23,402 nucleotides of DNA from positions 1 to 23,402 of the forward strand of contig JBELHO010000052.1 of the NCBI GenBank assembly GCA_042091375.1. The letters are read 5' to 3'. Numbering within the stretch: the stretch's first letter is position 1; the number at the start of each line of letters is the position of its first letter. This DNA comes from JBELHO01 sp042091375. GTDB taxonomy: Bacteria; Pseudomonadota; Gammaproteobacteria; Enterobacterales; Alteromonadaceae. The position numbers and the translations under genes are program-made. The notes below the pieces were generated by a model. It had not been told where the DNA came from. It saw only the letters and a program-made list of their open reading frames with translations, and searched no databases. Below are positions 1-7,626 of the stretch, piece after piece.

Positions 1-47
1 TTCACCTCAATCACTTCTAGAGATATTCCCCTGAGAAGCGGATGCGC

Positions 48-75
48 ATTCTAACTAGTTTTTGCCACGGGTCAA
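48..75 (-). promoter_or_regulatory. rrn P1-type promoter firing out of the left edge
   Basis: On the minus strand a -35 TTGACC (70-75) and a -10 TAGAAT (48-53) are separated by 16 nt. The -10 is followed at once by a GC-rich discriminator, GCGCATCCGC. The 16-nt spacer and the GCGC discriminator are hallmarks of stringently controlled rRNA P1 promoters. Upstream DNA (about 76-120) is A/T-rich and could be an UP element. Transcription would start near 38-42 and leave the window at position 1, so only the first roughly 40 nt of the leader are visible. That an rRNA operon follows is inference, supported by the adjacent gmhB, which also precedes rrnH in E. coli. Confidence 0.75.
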
Positions 76-210
76 CTGTTATTTTCAACAAAGCGTTTAA
101 CTGTTGTTTTTTCCTTCAATTTGCAGCTTTTTTACACTTTAATCGATGTCAATTTTAGTTAACTGGATTAACTGCTACCATAAACAAACTGAACAAATTG
201 TTGTGTTCGG

Positions 211-747
211 TTAAGCCATAAATTTTTTAGCTTGGCTAATGTTATCTATGTGTTCAATGTTAAACTCAACACTGCCTATTTTTTTTGGCGAATATAATAC
301 ACATCGTTTTATTCCAGCGGCGTTTGCGGCTTGCATGTCTGAGATTTTATCGCCAATAAATAAACTTTTTGTCAAGTCTATTTGATGTTCTTTGGCTGCT
401 TGTAAAATCATTCCCGGTGCAGGCTTGCGGCATTGACATTCAATGCGGTAATCACCTAAGCCTGCAGTTGGGTGATGCGGACAAAAATAAACATCGGTAA
501 TTTTAACATCTTGTTTAGCAAACTCGGCGATCATCCAAGTAGTCAGTTGCGTAAATGCTAATGAGCTGTATTTGCCTCTACCTATACCCGATTGATTAGT
601 GATCACAATAATCACATAGTCTTTTTGTATCGCATATTGACAGACATCAAAGATACCAGGTACAAATTCAAATTCACTTTGCTTGTACACATAGCCGTGA
701 TCTATGTTAATTATGCCATCTCGGTCTAGAAACAATGCTTTATTCAT
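211..747 (-). CDS. gmhB: D-glycero-D-manno-heptose 1,7-bisphosphate 7-phosphatase
   Basis: A cytoplasmic HAD-superfamily (IIIA) phosphatase of 178 aa, the normal GmhB length. It removes the 7-phosphate of heptose bisphosphate on the way to ADP-L-glycero-D-manno-heptose for the lipopolysaccharide inner core. Motif I is FLDRDG, with nucleophile Asp8 and general acid Asp10. Motif II is TNQSG (50-54). Motif III/IV comprises Lys108 in CRKP and GDKISD with Asp133 and Asp137. The structural zinc site of GmhB is visible as Cys89-Pro-His91 plus Cys104 and Cys106. No clear Shine-Dalgarno precedes the ATG at 747. It lies 129 nt downstream of the SDR gene in the same direction and is followed by the rrn promoter. 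It is functionally unrelated to the acyl-CoA genes, so co-orientation may be incidental. Confidence 0.93.
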   Translation of the reverse strand: MNKALFLDRDGIINIDHGYVYKQSEFEFVPGIFDVCQYAIQKDYVIIVITNQSGIGRGKYSSLAFTQLTTWMIAEFAKQDVKITDVYFCPHHPTAGLGDYRIECQCRKPAPGMILQAAKEHQIDLTKSLFIGDKISDMQAANAAGIKRCVLYSPKKIGSVEFNIEHIDNISQAKKFMA

Positions 748-876
748 GGGTTAATCGCAGTTTTTGTTATTGTTATCTGTTTACTGATCACTACTCACTG
801 ATTAATGTTCAAAAATAAGTGGGCAAGTTATTCAATCTAATGCACTTGACTCAGTGTAAAATTCATTTGCCTGTGT

Positions 877-1638
877 TCACATACATAGACCGCCATCGAT
901 TTCTACGACTCTGCCAGTAAAAAATTCATTTTCAATAATGTATTTTACCGTATGGGCAATTTCATCAGCCTCACCTAAACGGCCAACCGGTTTCATTTTT
1001 TCTAACCTATCACGCATTTCTGGTTTCATCGCATCAGTCATTGCTGTGCGGATCACGCCTGGAGCAATAGCTCCAACGCGAATGCCGTGACGTCCCAATT
1101 CTCTGGCCCAAGTGACTGTCATCGCAACTACCCCGGCTTTCGCTGCAGCATAATTGGTTTGTCCCATGTTACCACCGCGAGCAATTGATGACATATTTAC
1201 AATAACTCCCTGACTCCCCGTCTCTATCATGTGCACTGCTGCTTCGCGCCCACAAAGAAATACCCCAGTTAAATTTACATCGATAACCGACTGAAACTGT
1301 TCAAGGGACATTTTTTTGCTGATCACCCCGTCTTTCGCTTTGACAAACATGCCATCGCGCAATATCCCTGCGTTATTAATAAGGCCATCAATGCCTTGGA
1401 AATCATTTTTTATTTGGGCAAAGGTTGCTTCAACTTCTGCTTCATCGGTGACATTAGCCAGATAATAGCGCGCAGTTGCACCTGCTTGTTCAACTAAATC
1501 CACCGTTTCTTGTAACAAATTTTCATTGAGATCTATTAATGCAATGTTTGCCCCGTTATTCGCTAAACTTATGGCAATGGCTCTACCCAATCCTTGTCCG
1601 CCACCGGTAATGACTATAGTTTTGTCTTTAATATTCAT
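877..1638 (-). CDS. SDR-family 3-hydroxyacyl-CoA dehydrogenase / FabG-like reductase
   Basis: A classical short-chain dehydrogenase of 253 aa. It has the cofactor loop TGGGQGLG (11-18), Asp34 at the end of the second strand (favouring NAD(H) over NADP(H)), NNAG (86-89), and catalytic Ser149, Tyr161 and Lys165 in YAAAK. The C-terminal GRVVEIDGG is typical of the FabG-like branch. A slightly long loop (about 94-110) follows NNAG. Automatic annotation would say 3-oxoacyl-ACP reductase. However, it lies last in a run with a 3-hydroxyisobutyryl-CoA hydrolase-like gene, acuI and icmF, which favours a 3-hydroxyacyl-CoA (for example 2-methyl-3-hydroxybutyryl-CoA) dehydrogenase of branched-chain catabolism, like the SDR in Shewanella ivd clusters. 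Substrate is inferred. The ATG has a good AAAGGA ribosome binding site. The gap to the upstream gene is 59 nt. Confidence 0.88.
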   Translation of the reverse strand: MNIKDKTIVITGGGQGLGRAIAISLANNGANIALIDLNENLLQETVDLVEQAGATARYYLANVTDEAEVEATFAQIKNDFQGIDGLINNAGILRDGMFVKAKDGVISKKMSLEQFQSVIDVNLTGVFLCGREAAVHMIETGSQGVIVNMSSIARGGNMGQTNYAAAKAGVVAMTVTWARELGRHGIRVGAIAPGVIRTAMTDAMKPEMRDRLEKMKPVGRLGEADEIAHTVKYIIENEFFTGRVVEIDGGLCM

Positions 1639-1697
1639 AAGATATCCTTTTATTTAATTATTTCAGCCTGTGGGCTAATATTTTGTGGGGGTGATTT

Positions 1698-2828
1698 TTA
1701 CCTAAAAAACCACGCTACCTGAGCTTGTTCTACTTGCTCGATACTGGCATATTGCCATTGGGGTTTGTTGTCTTTAGCCACCAAAAGCGCTCTGACCCCT
1801 TCAATAAATTCACTGTGCTGACAGTGTCGCAACGACAACGCTAATTCTTGTTGAAAACATTGCTCCAAACTGCAACCCTTTGATCGCTTTAATTGCTGAT
1901 AAATGACGTGTGCACTCAATGGACTGCCGTGACTAAGTTTTTGCTGTGCCTGGTTAAACCAATGATTGTCAGTTGAGTGGTTAACAATAGCATTGTAAAT
2001 ATCAATAATATTATCGCCATCAGTCAACGCTTGTATCAGTGGCGTCAATTGCTCAATAGTGCCTGATTGCTTACTTTGCTCTACTGAAAATCCTGTCAGT
2101 AATTTTGTTAACATCGCTTGGTTTGATAATTCATCATCCTGCCAATCAACTTGCTGCATTTGCGCCAGTAACACTGGGATCTTCTGACTATTAACTGTGT
2201 GATCTATTAAGCGCAAATAACGACCGTCGCTTCCGTTAATAAAACATCCCGTTAAACCCAAAAATAAACCAAGTCCTTTGGGCATTTGATTCAAAAACCA
2301 ACTGGCTCCAACATCAGGATACAAACCTATGGTAACTTCGGGCATGGCCAGAACAGTGTTTTCAGTGGCAATGCGATGACTGGCACCTACCATTAGGCCT
2401 AAGCCTCCTCCCATCGCGTAACCATCAGCTAAAGCGAGAATAGGTTTAGTGGCTTGGTGGATAAGTAAATCAAGCTGGTATTCGGCACTGAAAAAACCAT
2501 AGGCGAGGCTGCCAGTTATTTGTTCGGGATCTGCATCTTTGTCTTCACAAGCACTTTTGTGACTTGCTAGCTGCTGATAAATACTGACTACATCGCCACC
2601 AGCACAAAAAGCTTTGCTGCCTTCACCAGAAATAATTATAGCGGCAACTTGCTCATCGTCCAACCAGCTTTTAAGTTTAGCCGACAATAAGTTGATCATG
2701 ACTAAATTTAGTGCGTTTAAAGTTTTTGGCGAGTTAAGGGAAGCAAATGCGAGTATTTTTCCGTTTGCGCATTGCTTTTCGCTAAACAACACTGGTGTTG
2801 CTGTTGCCATTGATTGCTCAGTTCTCAT
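1698..2828 (-). CDS. 3-hydroxyisobutyryl-CoA hydrolase-like protein (crotonase family)
   Basis: A crotonase-fold protein of 376 aa. This is much longer than a simple enoyl-CoA hydratase (about 260) and fits the ECH_2/HIBCH branch, which hydrolyses 3-hydroxyisobutyryl-CoA (valine pathway) or 3-hydroxypropionyl-CoA. Visible elements are the oxyanion loop FCAGGDV (74-80), GGGLGLM (140-146), and AMPEVTIGLYPDVG with Glu164 and Asp172, the same eight-residue spacing as the HIBCH catalytic pair. The C-terminal region around 340-360 (RALLVAKDNKPQW) is also HIBCH-like. The upstream acuI stop overlaps the start as TGATG, implying translational coupling. A second ATG six codons in, beginning MATATPVLFSE, is an equally plausible start because both have only weak ribosome binding sites. 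An enoyl-CoA hydratase activity cannot be excluded by eye. Confidence 0.85.
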   Translation of the reverse strand: MRTEQSMATATPVLFSEKQCANGKILAFASLNSPKTLNALNLVMINLLSAKLKSWLDDEQVAAIIISGEGSKAFCAGGDVVSIYQQLASHKSACEDKDADPEQITGSLAYGFFSAEYQLDLLIHQATKPILALADGYAMGGGLGLMVGASHRIATENTVLAMPEVTIGLYPDVGASWFLNQMPKGLGLFLGLTGCFINGSDGRYLRLIDHTVNSQKIPVLLAQMQQVDWQDDELSNQAMLTKLLTGFSVEQSKQSGTIEQLTPLIQALTDGDNIIDIYNAIVNHSTDNHWFNQAQQKLSHGSPLSAHVIYQQLKRSKGCSLEQCFQQELALSLRHCQHSEFIEGVRALLVAKDNKPQWQYASIEQVEQAQVAWFFR

Positions 2829-3868
2829 CAGTCTACACTCGGATCAATTGCTACCACAGTCCGCCCAGTTATTGTCCCTTGCATATAGCTTGAAAAAACT
2901 GATGGTAAGTCTGCAAAGTCGATGGTTTGTGGAGCGATTAAATCAATACAGCTAGGTTTTAAATCGGTGGCAATGCGATGCCAAGCACGAGTGCGAACTG
3001 ACTCTGGCATTTCTACTGAGTTGATGCCAAGCAAACTGACACCACGTAAAATAAATGGCATTACCGTAGTGTCAAATTTAACCCCATTTGCAAGTCCAAC
3101 CGCAGCAATATTTCCCCAGACCTGCGTGGTTCGGGTTAACCAAGCAAGTGTTTCACCACCTAAGGTGTCTATAGCTCCACCCCAAATCGCTTTTTCAAGC
3201 GGTTTGTTACCCATATCAAGGTCGTGGCGATTGAGCACGTTAGCTGCCCCTAATGCTGTTAAGTATTGACCTTGATCTGGTTTTGCGGTTAAAGCCACTA
3301 CCTCAAAACCAATATTGGCCAACATGTTTATGGCAAAACTACCAACTCCACCTGTTGCACCAGTGACGATAATCGGGCCGGTATCTATGACTTGGCCATT
3401 GTCCTGCATGCGCTGTATGGCAATCGCAGCAGTATATCCGGCAGTACCTATTGCCATGACACTGCGCAACCCCATACCTTCGGGTAATTTAACCACAGAG
3501 CTCGCCTTGACACGGGCATATTCAGCATAACCGCCGTCGTAAAGCTCTGATAATTGACCTCCGCAAACCAGTACTCTGTCTCCCACAGAAAATCTGTTAT
3601 CGGTTGTGCTGACTATTACTCCAGATAGGTCAATACCTGCCACAAGAGGGTACTTGCGCAGAATTCTTCCTTGTCCTGTGGCTGCTAGGGCATCTTTGTA
3701 ATTGACGCCTGAATAAGCCACCTTAATGGTCACTTCACCTTCGGTCAAATCAGCTAAGGCAATCTGCTCAAAAGTAGCGCTGATTGATTTTTTATCCCCT
3801 GCAAATTGTTGATGGATGCGAAACCCTGTGAATTTTTCAGGGATCTCTGTGCTCTGTTGATATTTCAT
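2828..3868 (-). CDS. acuI: Acryloyl-CoA reductase (AcuI/YhdH family quinone-oxidoreductase fold)
   Basis: An NADPH-dependent medium-chain reductase of 346 aa in the MDR superfamily, without zinc. The family reduces acryloyl-CoA to propionyl-CoA and protects cells from this electrophile. It has an N-terminal GroES-like domain with GVNYKDALAATG (54-65), characteristic of YhdH/AcuI, and YPLVAGIDLSG (73-83). The Rossmann domain has VTGATGGVGSFA (168-179), and the C-terminal GRTVVAI is also family-typical. The ATG at 3868 follows an AGAGA site. Its stop overlaps the start of the hydrolase gene by one base. Upstream, icmF ends 120 nt away in the same direction with no terminator visible, so the four genes may form one transcript. 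A role in draining methacryloyl- or acryloyl-CoA from valine or 3-hydroxypropionate breakdown is inference. Confidence 0.9.
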   Translation of the reverse strand: MKYQQSTEIPEKFTGFRIHQQFAGDKKSISATFEQIALADLTEGEVTIKVAYSGVNYKDALAATGQGRILRKYPLVAGIDLSGVIVSTTDNRFSVGDRVLVCGGQLSELYDGGYAEYARVKASSVVKLPEGMGLRSVMAIGTAGYTAAIAIQRMQDNGQVIDTGPIIVTGATGGVGSFAINMLANIGFEVVALTAKPDQGQYLTALGAANVLNRHDLDMGNKPLEKAIWGGAIDTLGGETLAWLTRTTQVWGNIAAVGLANGVKFDTTVMPFILRGVSLLGINSVEMPESVRTRAWHRIATDLKPSCIDLIAPQTIDFADLPSVFSSYMQGTITGRTVVAIDPSVD

Positions 3869-3988
3869 TAATGTCTCTGCGATAAATTAACTTCTACTGT
3901 ACCTAGTGGTTACCGTGCCTAAACAATTAACGTGCGGCAAAATACTTGCTGTGCACAGATGTTAAAATAAGTCGACAATGCTCAGTCG

Positions 3989-6900
3989 TTACATGTTGCG
4001 ACGATATTGACCACCAACGTCAAACAAGGCACTAACAATTTGTCCTAATGAACACACTTTACAAGCATCCATCATAGATTCAAATATGTTTTCGTGATTA
4101 ATTGCTGCGGTTTGCAGACGCTTTAACAACACTTTTGTTTCGGCTTGATTGGCTTGATTTAACTCAGCTAACATATCAATTTGATAATTTTTTTCTTCTT
4201 CTGTGGCACGGATCACTTCTTCAGGTACCACTGTTGGTGAGCCTTTGGAACTTAAAAAGGTATTAACGCCAATTAGCGGGTACTCGCCCGAGTGTTTTAA
4301 GTGTTCGTAGTGTAAACTTTCTTCTTGAATTTTACTGCGTTGGTACATGGTTTCCATTGCACCTAAAACACCACCGCGTTCATTGATGCGGTCAAATTCT
4401 GTCAATACGGCCTCTTCAACTAAGTCGGTTAATTCTTCAATGATAAATGCACCTTGAATTGGGTTCTCATTTTTCGACAAGCCCAACTCTCTATTGATAA
4501 TCAATTGGATCGCCATGGCGCGACGCACACTGTCTTCTGTTGGCGTAGTGATCGCCTCGTCATAGGCATTAGTGTGCAGCGAATTACAGTTGTCGTTAAT
4601 GGCGTAAAGTGCCTGCAATGTTGTGCGAATATCATTAAAGTCAATTTCTTGCGCATGCAGAGAACGGCCAGAGGTTTGAATGTGATATTTAAGCATTTGC
4701 GCTCTGGCATTTGCACCGTATTTATTCTTCATTGCCTTAGACCATATACGACGAGCAACACGACCAATCACTGCATATTCAGGGTCAATACCATTTGAAA
4801 AGAAGAAAGATAAATTAGGGCCAAATTCATTAATGTCCATACCTCGGCTTAAATAATATTCAACAAAGGTAAAGCCATTAGCCAGTGTTAACGCCAATTG
4901 CGTAATGGGATTGGCACCGGCTTCTGCAATGTGGTATCCAGAAATGGACACTGAATAAAAGTTTCGCACGCCTTTTTCAATAAAATACTCTTGCACATCG
5001 CCCATTAACCGCAAGGCAAATTCGGTAGAAAAAATACAGGTATTTTGTGCTTGGTCTTCTTTTAAGATATCGGCTTGTACTGTTCCCCTGACCAAGGTTA
5101 AGGTTTTGTCTTTAATGGTTTGATAAACCTCAGGCGGCAACACTTGGTCACCAGTAACGCCTAGTAGCATTAGCCCTAAACCATCGTTACCCTCGGGTAA
5201 TTCGCCTTGGTAGCAGGGGCGATCACAACCTTTGTCTTGGTATATTTTTTTGATCTTTGCCGCAACTTGTTTTTCCAAGCCATGTTGGCTGATGTAACGC
5301 TCACATTGCTGATCAATGGCTGCATTTAGGAAAAAACCCAACAGCATAGGCGCAGGACCATTGATGGTCATTGATACTGAGGTCATGGCATCAGCTAAGT
5401 CAAACCCTGAATACAATTTTTTGGCGTCATCTAAACAGCAAATGGAAACCCCTGCGTTACCAATCTTTCCGTAGATATCAGGTCGCAATGCGGGATCGTT
5501 ACCGTATAAGGTGACGGAGTCAAAAGCCGTTGACAAGCGCTTGGCTGGCATGCCCATGGAGACATAATGAAAGCGACGATTGGTTCGCTCTGGACCACCT
5601 TCACCAGCAAACATCCGAGTCGGATCTTCACCTTCGCGTTTAAAGGGAAATAAGCCCGCTGTGTAAGGAAATTCACCGGGGACGTTTTCTTGTAAATTCC
5701 ACTTCAAAATATCCCCCCAAGCCTGATACTTGGGCATACTAATTTTAGGGATGTCGGTATGAGACAGAGATTTACTGTGAGTTTGAATCGATAATTCTTT
5801 ATTTCTCACTTTAAATTTGAATTCGGGATCCTTGTAGCGTTGCACTTTGGTTGCCCATTGATCGAGGATCACTTGGTTTTTAGGATCAAAATCTAAGGCG
5901 ATTTGCTGATAGAGTTTTTCCAGTTGACTGGCCAGTTCAACACCATTTTCACTGCCACTGGCTTTGGCTGTTTGCATGGCTTTATCCAAACCATACAGCT
6001 TTTGCGCAACTTCAGCTTGTTGTGCTACCCATTCATCATAACTTCGATTATTTTCTGCAATTTCAGACAAGTAACGAATTCTTTTTGCAGGGATCACACT
6101 GCTCTTTTCTTTTAAAGTGCCATCAATGGACAAGGTTTCAGCGACTTTACTGGTGGTTTTTTCATTTAGTGCGGTGATCACTGCGTTGTAAAGTTCAGTC
6201 ATACCGCGGTCGTTAAATTGTGATGCAATAGTACCATAAACAGGCACTTCTTCATCGCCAGCTTCAAACATGCCGCGATTGCGTTTGTATTGCTTTTTCA
6301 CATCGCGCAGTGCGTCTAAAGCACCGCGTTTATCGAATTTATTGAGGGCAATAATATCGGCGAAATCAAGCATATCAATTTTTTCTAATTGCGTCGCAGC
6401 ACCGTATTCTGGAGTCATTACGTATAACGAAACGTCTGAATGCTCCTCAATTTCAGTATCTGACTGACCTATACCTGAAGTTTCCAAAATAATCAGATCA
6501 AAATCTGTGGCCTTTAAAATATCTAGGGTGTCATTAACATAAACAGATAGGGCTAGGTTTGACTGGCGTGTTGCTAATGAACGCATGTAGACGCGATCGT
6601 TGTTCACGGCATTCATGCGAATGCGATCGCCAAGTAGGGCTCCGCCGGTTTTTCGTTTTGAAGGATCAACCGAAACAATCGCAATATTGCTGTCGGTTGT
6701 GGCCATTAGAAAGCGACGGATCAGTTCATCGACTAATGATGATTTACCCGCACCACCAGTACCGGTAATACCCAATACCGGCGTTTTACTCGCAGCTGAA
6801 ATTTTGCGTATTTTGTCTAAAGCTGTTTTGTTTTCTTCAGGGGCATTTTCTGCGGCAGAGATCAATCGAGCAATTGCCTGTTTATCGTTTTTCTTGAGAT

Positions 6901-7369
6901 TAGCAACGTCGTCTTTTTTAACATTAGTACCAGTTTTAAAATCACAGCGTTTGAGCATATCGTCGATCATCCCTAATAGACCTAGCTCTCGACCGTCATC
7001 TGGTGAATAAATTCGAGTAATACCATAATCTTGCAGCATGCTAATTTCGTCGGGCAAGATCACACCACCGCCACCGCCAACAATGCGAATATGCTCACAT
7101 CCGCGTTGTTTTAGCAAGTCGTACATATATTTGAAATATTCGTTATGCCCCCCTTGATATGAGGTCATGGCAATGGCATTAGCGTCTTCTTGAATAGCCG
7201 TATTAACCACTTCTTCAACACTGCGATCATGACCTAAATGGATAACTTCAGCACCACTTGATTGCAAAATTCGACGCATAATATTAATTGCCGCATCGTG
7301 ACCATCAAAAAGTGATGCCGCAGTAACTATCCTAATTTTGTTTTTTAGTGGGTATCTTTCAGTATTCAT
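3989..7369 (-). CDS. icmF: Fused isobutyryl-CoA mutase with G-protein chaperone domain
   Basis: A single-chain adenosylcobalamin-dependent mutase of 1126 aa that interconverts isobutyryl-CoA and n-butyryl-CoA. The family also slowly converts isovaleryl-CoA and pivalyl-CoA. Domain order is: B12-binding domain (about 10-145) with FDGHD, where His24 is the cobalt ligand; MeaB-like GTPase (about 180-400) with P-loop GTGGAGKSS (203-211) and NKFD (343-346); linker; then the mutase barrel (about 545-1126). By eye alignment, the Tyr and Arg that bind the methylmalonyl carboxylate in methylmalonyl-CoA mutase are here Phe587 (RMFAG) and Gln775 (AQNT). This is the isobutyryl-CoA mutase signature rather than methylmalonyl- or pivalyl-CoA mutase. 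The GAGAGAA site supports the ATG. No cobalamin riboswitch is seen upstream. It is divergent from an AraC-type regulator and first in the run icmF-acuI-hydrolase-SDR. Confidence 0.94.
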   Translation of the reverse strand: MNTERYPLKNKIRIVTAASLFDGHDAAINIMRRILQSSGAEVIHLGHDRSVEEVVNTAIQEDANAIAMTSYQGGHNEYFKYMYDLLKQRGCEHIRIVGGGGGVILPDEISMLQDYGITRIYSPDDGRELGLLGMIDDMLKRCDFKTGTNVKKDDVANLKKNDKQAIARLISAAENAPEENKTALDKIRKISAASKTPVLGITGTGGAGKSSLVDELIRRFLMATTDSNIAIVSVDPSKRKTGGALLGDRIRMNAVNNDRVYMRSLATRQSNLALSVYVNDTLDILKATDFDLIILETSGIGQSDTEIEEHSDVSLYVMTPEYGAATQLEKIDMLDFADIIALNKFDKRGALDALRDVKKQYKRNRGMFEAGDEEVPVYGTIASQFNDRGMTELYNAVITALNEKTTSKVAETLSIDGTLKEKSSVIPAKRIRYLSEIAENNRSYDEWVAQQAEVAQKLYGLDKAMQTAKASGSENGVELASQLEKLYQQIALDFDPKNQVILDQWATKVQRYKDPEFKFKVRNKELSIQTHSKSLSHTDIPKISMPKYQAWGDILKWNLQENVPGEFPYTAGLFPFKREGEDPTRMFAGEGGPERTNRRFHYVSMGMPAKRLSTAFDSVTLYGNDPALRPDIYGKIGNAGVSICCLDDAKKLYSGFDLADAMTSVSMTINGPAPMLLGFFLNAAIDQQCERYISQHGLEKQVAAKIKKIYQDKGCDRPCYQGELPEGNDGLGLMLLGVTGDQVLPPEVYQTIKDKTLTLVRGTVQADILKEDQAQNTCIFSTEFALRLMGDVQEYFIEKGVRNFYSVSISGYHIAEAGANPITQLALTLANGFTFVEYYLSRGMDINEFGPNLSFFFSNGIDPEYAVIGRVARRIWSKAMKNKYGANARAQMLKYHIQTSGRSLHAQEIDFNDIRTTLQALYAINDNCNSLHTNAYDEAITTPTEDSVRRAMAIQLIINRELGLSKNENPIQGAFIIEELTDLVEEAVLTEFDRINERGGVLGAMETMYQRSKIQEESLHYEHLKHSGEYPLIGVNTFLSSKGSPTVVPEEVIRATEEEKNYQIDMLAELNQANQAETKVLLKRLQTAAINHENIFESMMDACKVCSLGQIVSALFDVGGQYRRNM

Positions 7370-7457
7370 TGATCAATTCTCTCTGCTGGTGTTTACCGTT
7401 ATCAACTATGGTCTATTTGTGTTGTAAATGCGAATATCGGTTGTGCAATCTGTGCCT

Positions 7458-7485
7458 CAATATTATTTTTTAGTACAATATTATT
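7458..7485. repeat. 10-bp direct repeat, possible AraC-type operator half-sites
   Basis: CAATATTATT occurs at 7458-7467 and again at 7476-7485, start-to-start distance 18 nt, between the divergent icmF and AraC-family genes. Spaced direct repeats are the usual operator form for AraC-type activators. The sequence is very A/T-rich, so chance is a real alternative. Confidence 0.35.
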
Positions 7486-7502
7486 AATATTTGCTACTGT
7501 TA

Positions 7503-7518
7503 AATGAATTAAATCACA
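7503..7518. promoter_or_regulatory. Possible CRP-like site
   Basis: AATGA-N6-TCACA (7503-7507, 7513-7518 region) matches the CRP consensus TGTGA-N6-TCACA at 8 of 10 positions, perfect in the right half. It lies in the icmF/AraC divergent region, where carbon-source control would make sense. One site this short in A/T-rich DNA is weak evidence. Confidence 0.25.
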
Positions 7519-7525
7519 AAGAAAA

Positions 7526-7551
7526 TAGCAATAAAATTGATTTTATTGCTA
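7526..7551. promoter_or_regulatory. Perfect 26-bp inverted repeat, probable operator
   Basis: Arms TAGCAATAAAAT (7526-7537) and ATTTTATTGCTA (7540-7551) are exact reverse complements around a 2-nt spacer, TG. The element sits 75 nt upstream of the AraC-family ATG and about 156 nt upstream of icmF. It is not followed by a T-run and its loop is too short for an RNA hairpin, so a dimeric regulator binding site is the best reading. Which protein binds it is unknown: a palindrome is atypical for an AraC-family protein. Confidence 0.6.
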
Positions 7552-7626
7552 AATTAATGGACTATATTGTCATTATCACCCAAAGATAGTTTTTCCCTTT
7601 GCAGTTAATCCTTTGAGCGCTTTGTT

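Noticed and set aside
157..173. Inverted repeat AGTTAA-N5-TTAACT between gmhB and the rrn promoter as a terminator
   Set aside because: The stem is weak and A/T-only apart from one G-C pair, and has no T-run in the gmhB direction.
2614..2955. 113-codon plus-strand frame across the hydrolase/acuI junction
   Set aside because: It overlaps two well-supported minus-strand genes, has no ribosome binding site and no recognisable domain.
877..3868. A DMSP/acrylate utilisation cluster based on acuI
   Set aside because: No DMSP lyase, transporter, acuN or acuK is present in the window; acuI alone is widespread and not diagnostic.
6600..7010. 136-codon plus-strand open frame opposite the icmF GTPase region
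   Set aside because: It is antisense to strongly conserved icmF codons and has a composition typical of a shadow frame.
3989..7369. Reading the large mutase as methylmalonyl-CoA mutase or pivalyl-CoA mutase
   Set aside because: The fused B12-GTPase-mutase order is that of IcmF, and the substrate-pocket residues read as Phe and Gln, not Tyr/Arg as in methylmalonyl-CoA mutase.
7370..7626. Cobalamin riboswitch upstream of icmF
   Set aside because: No B12-box-like sequence or suitable GC-rich structure is seen; the region is A/T-rich with operator-like repeats only.
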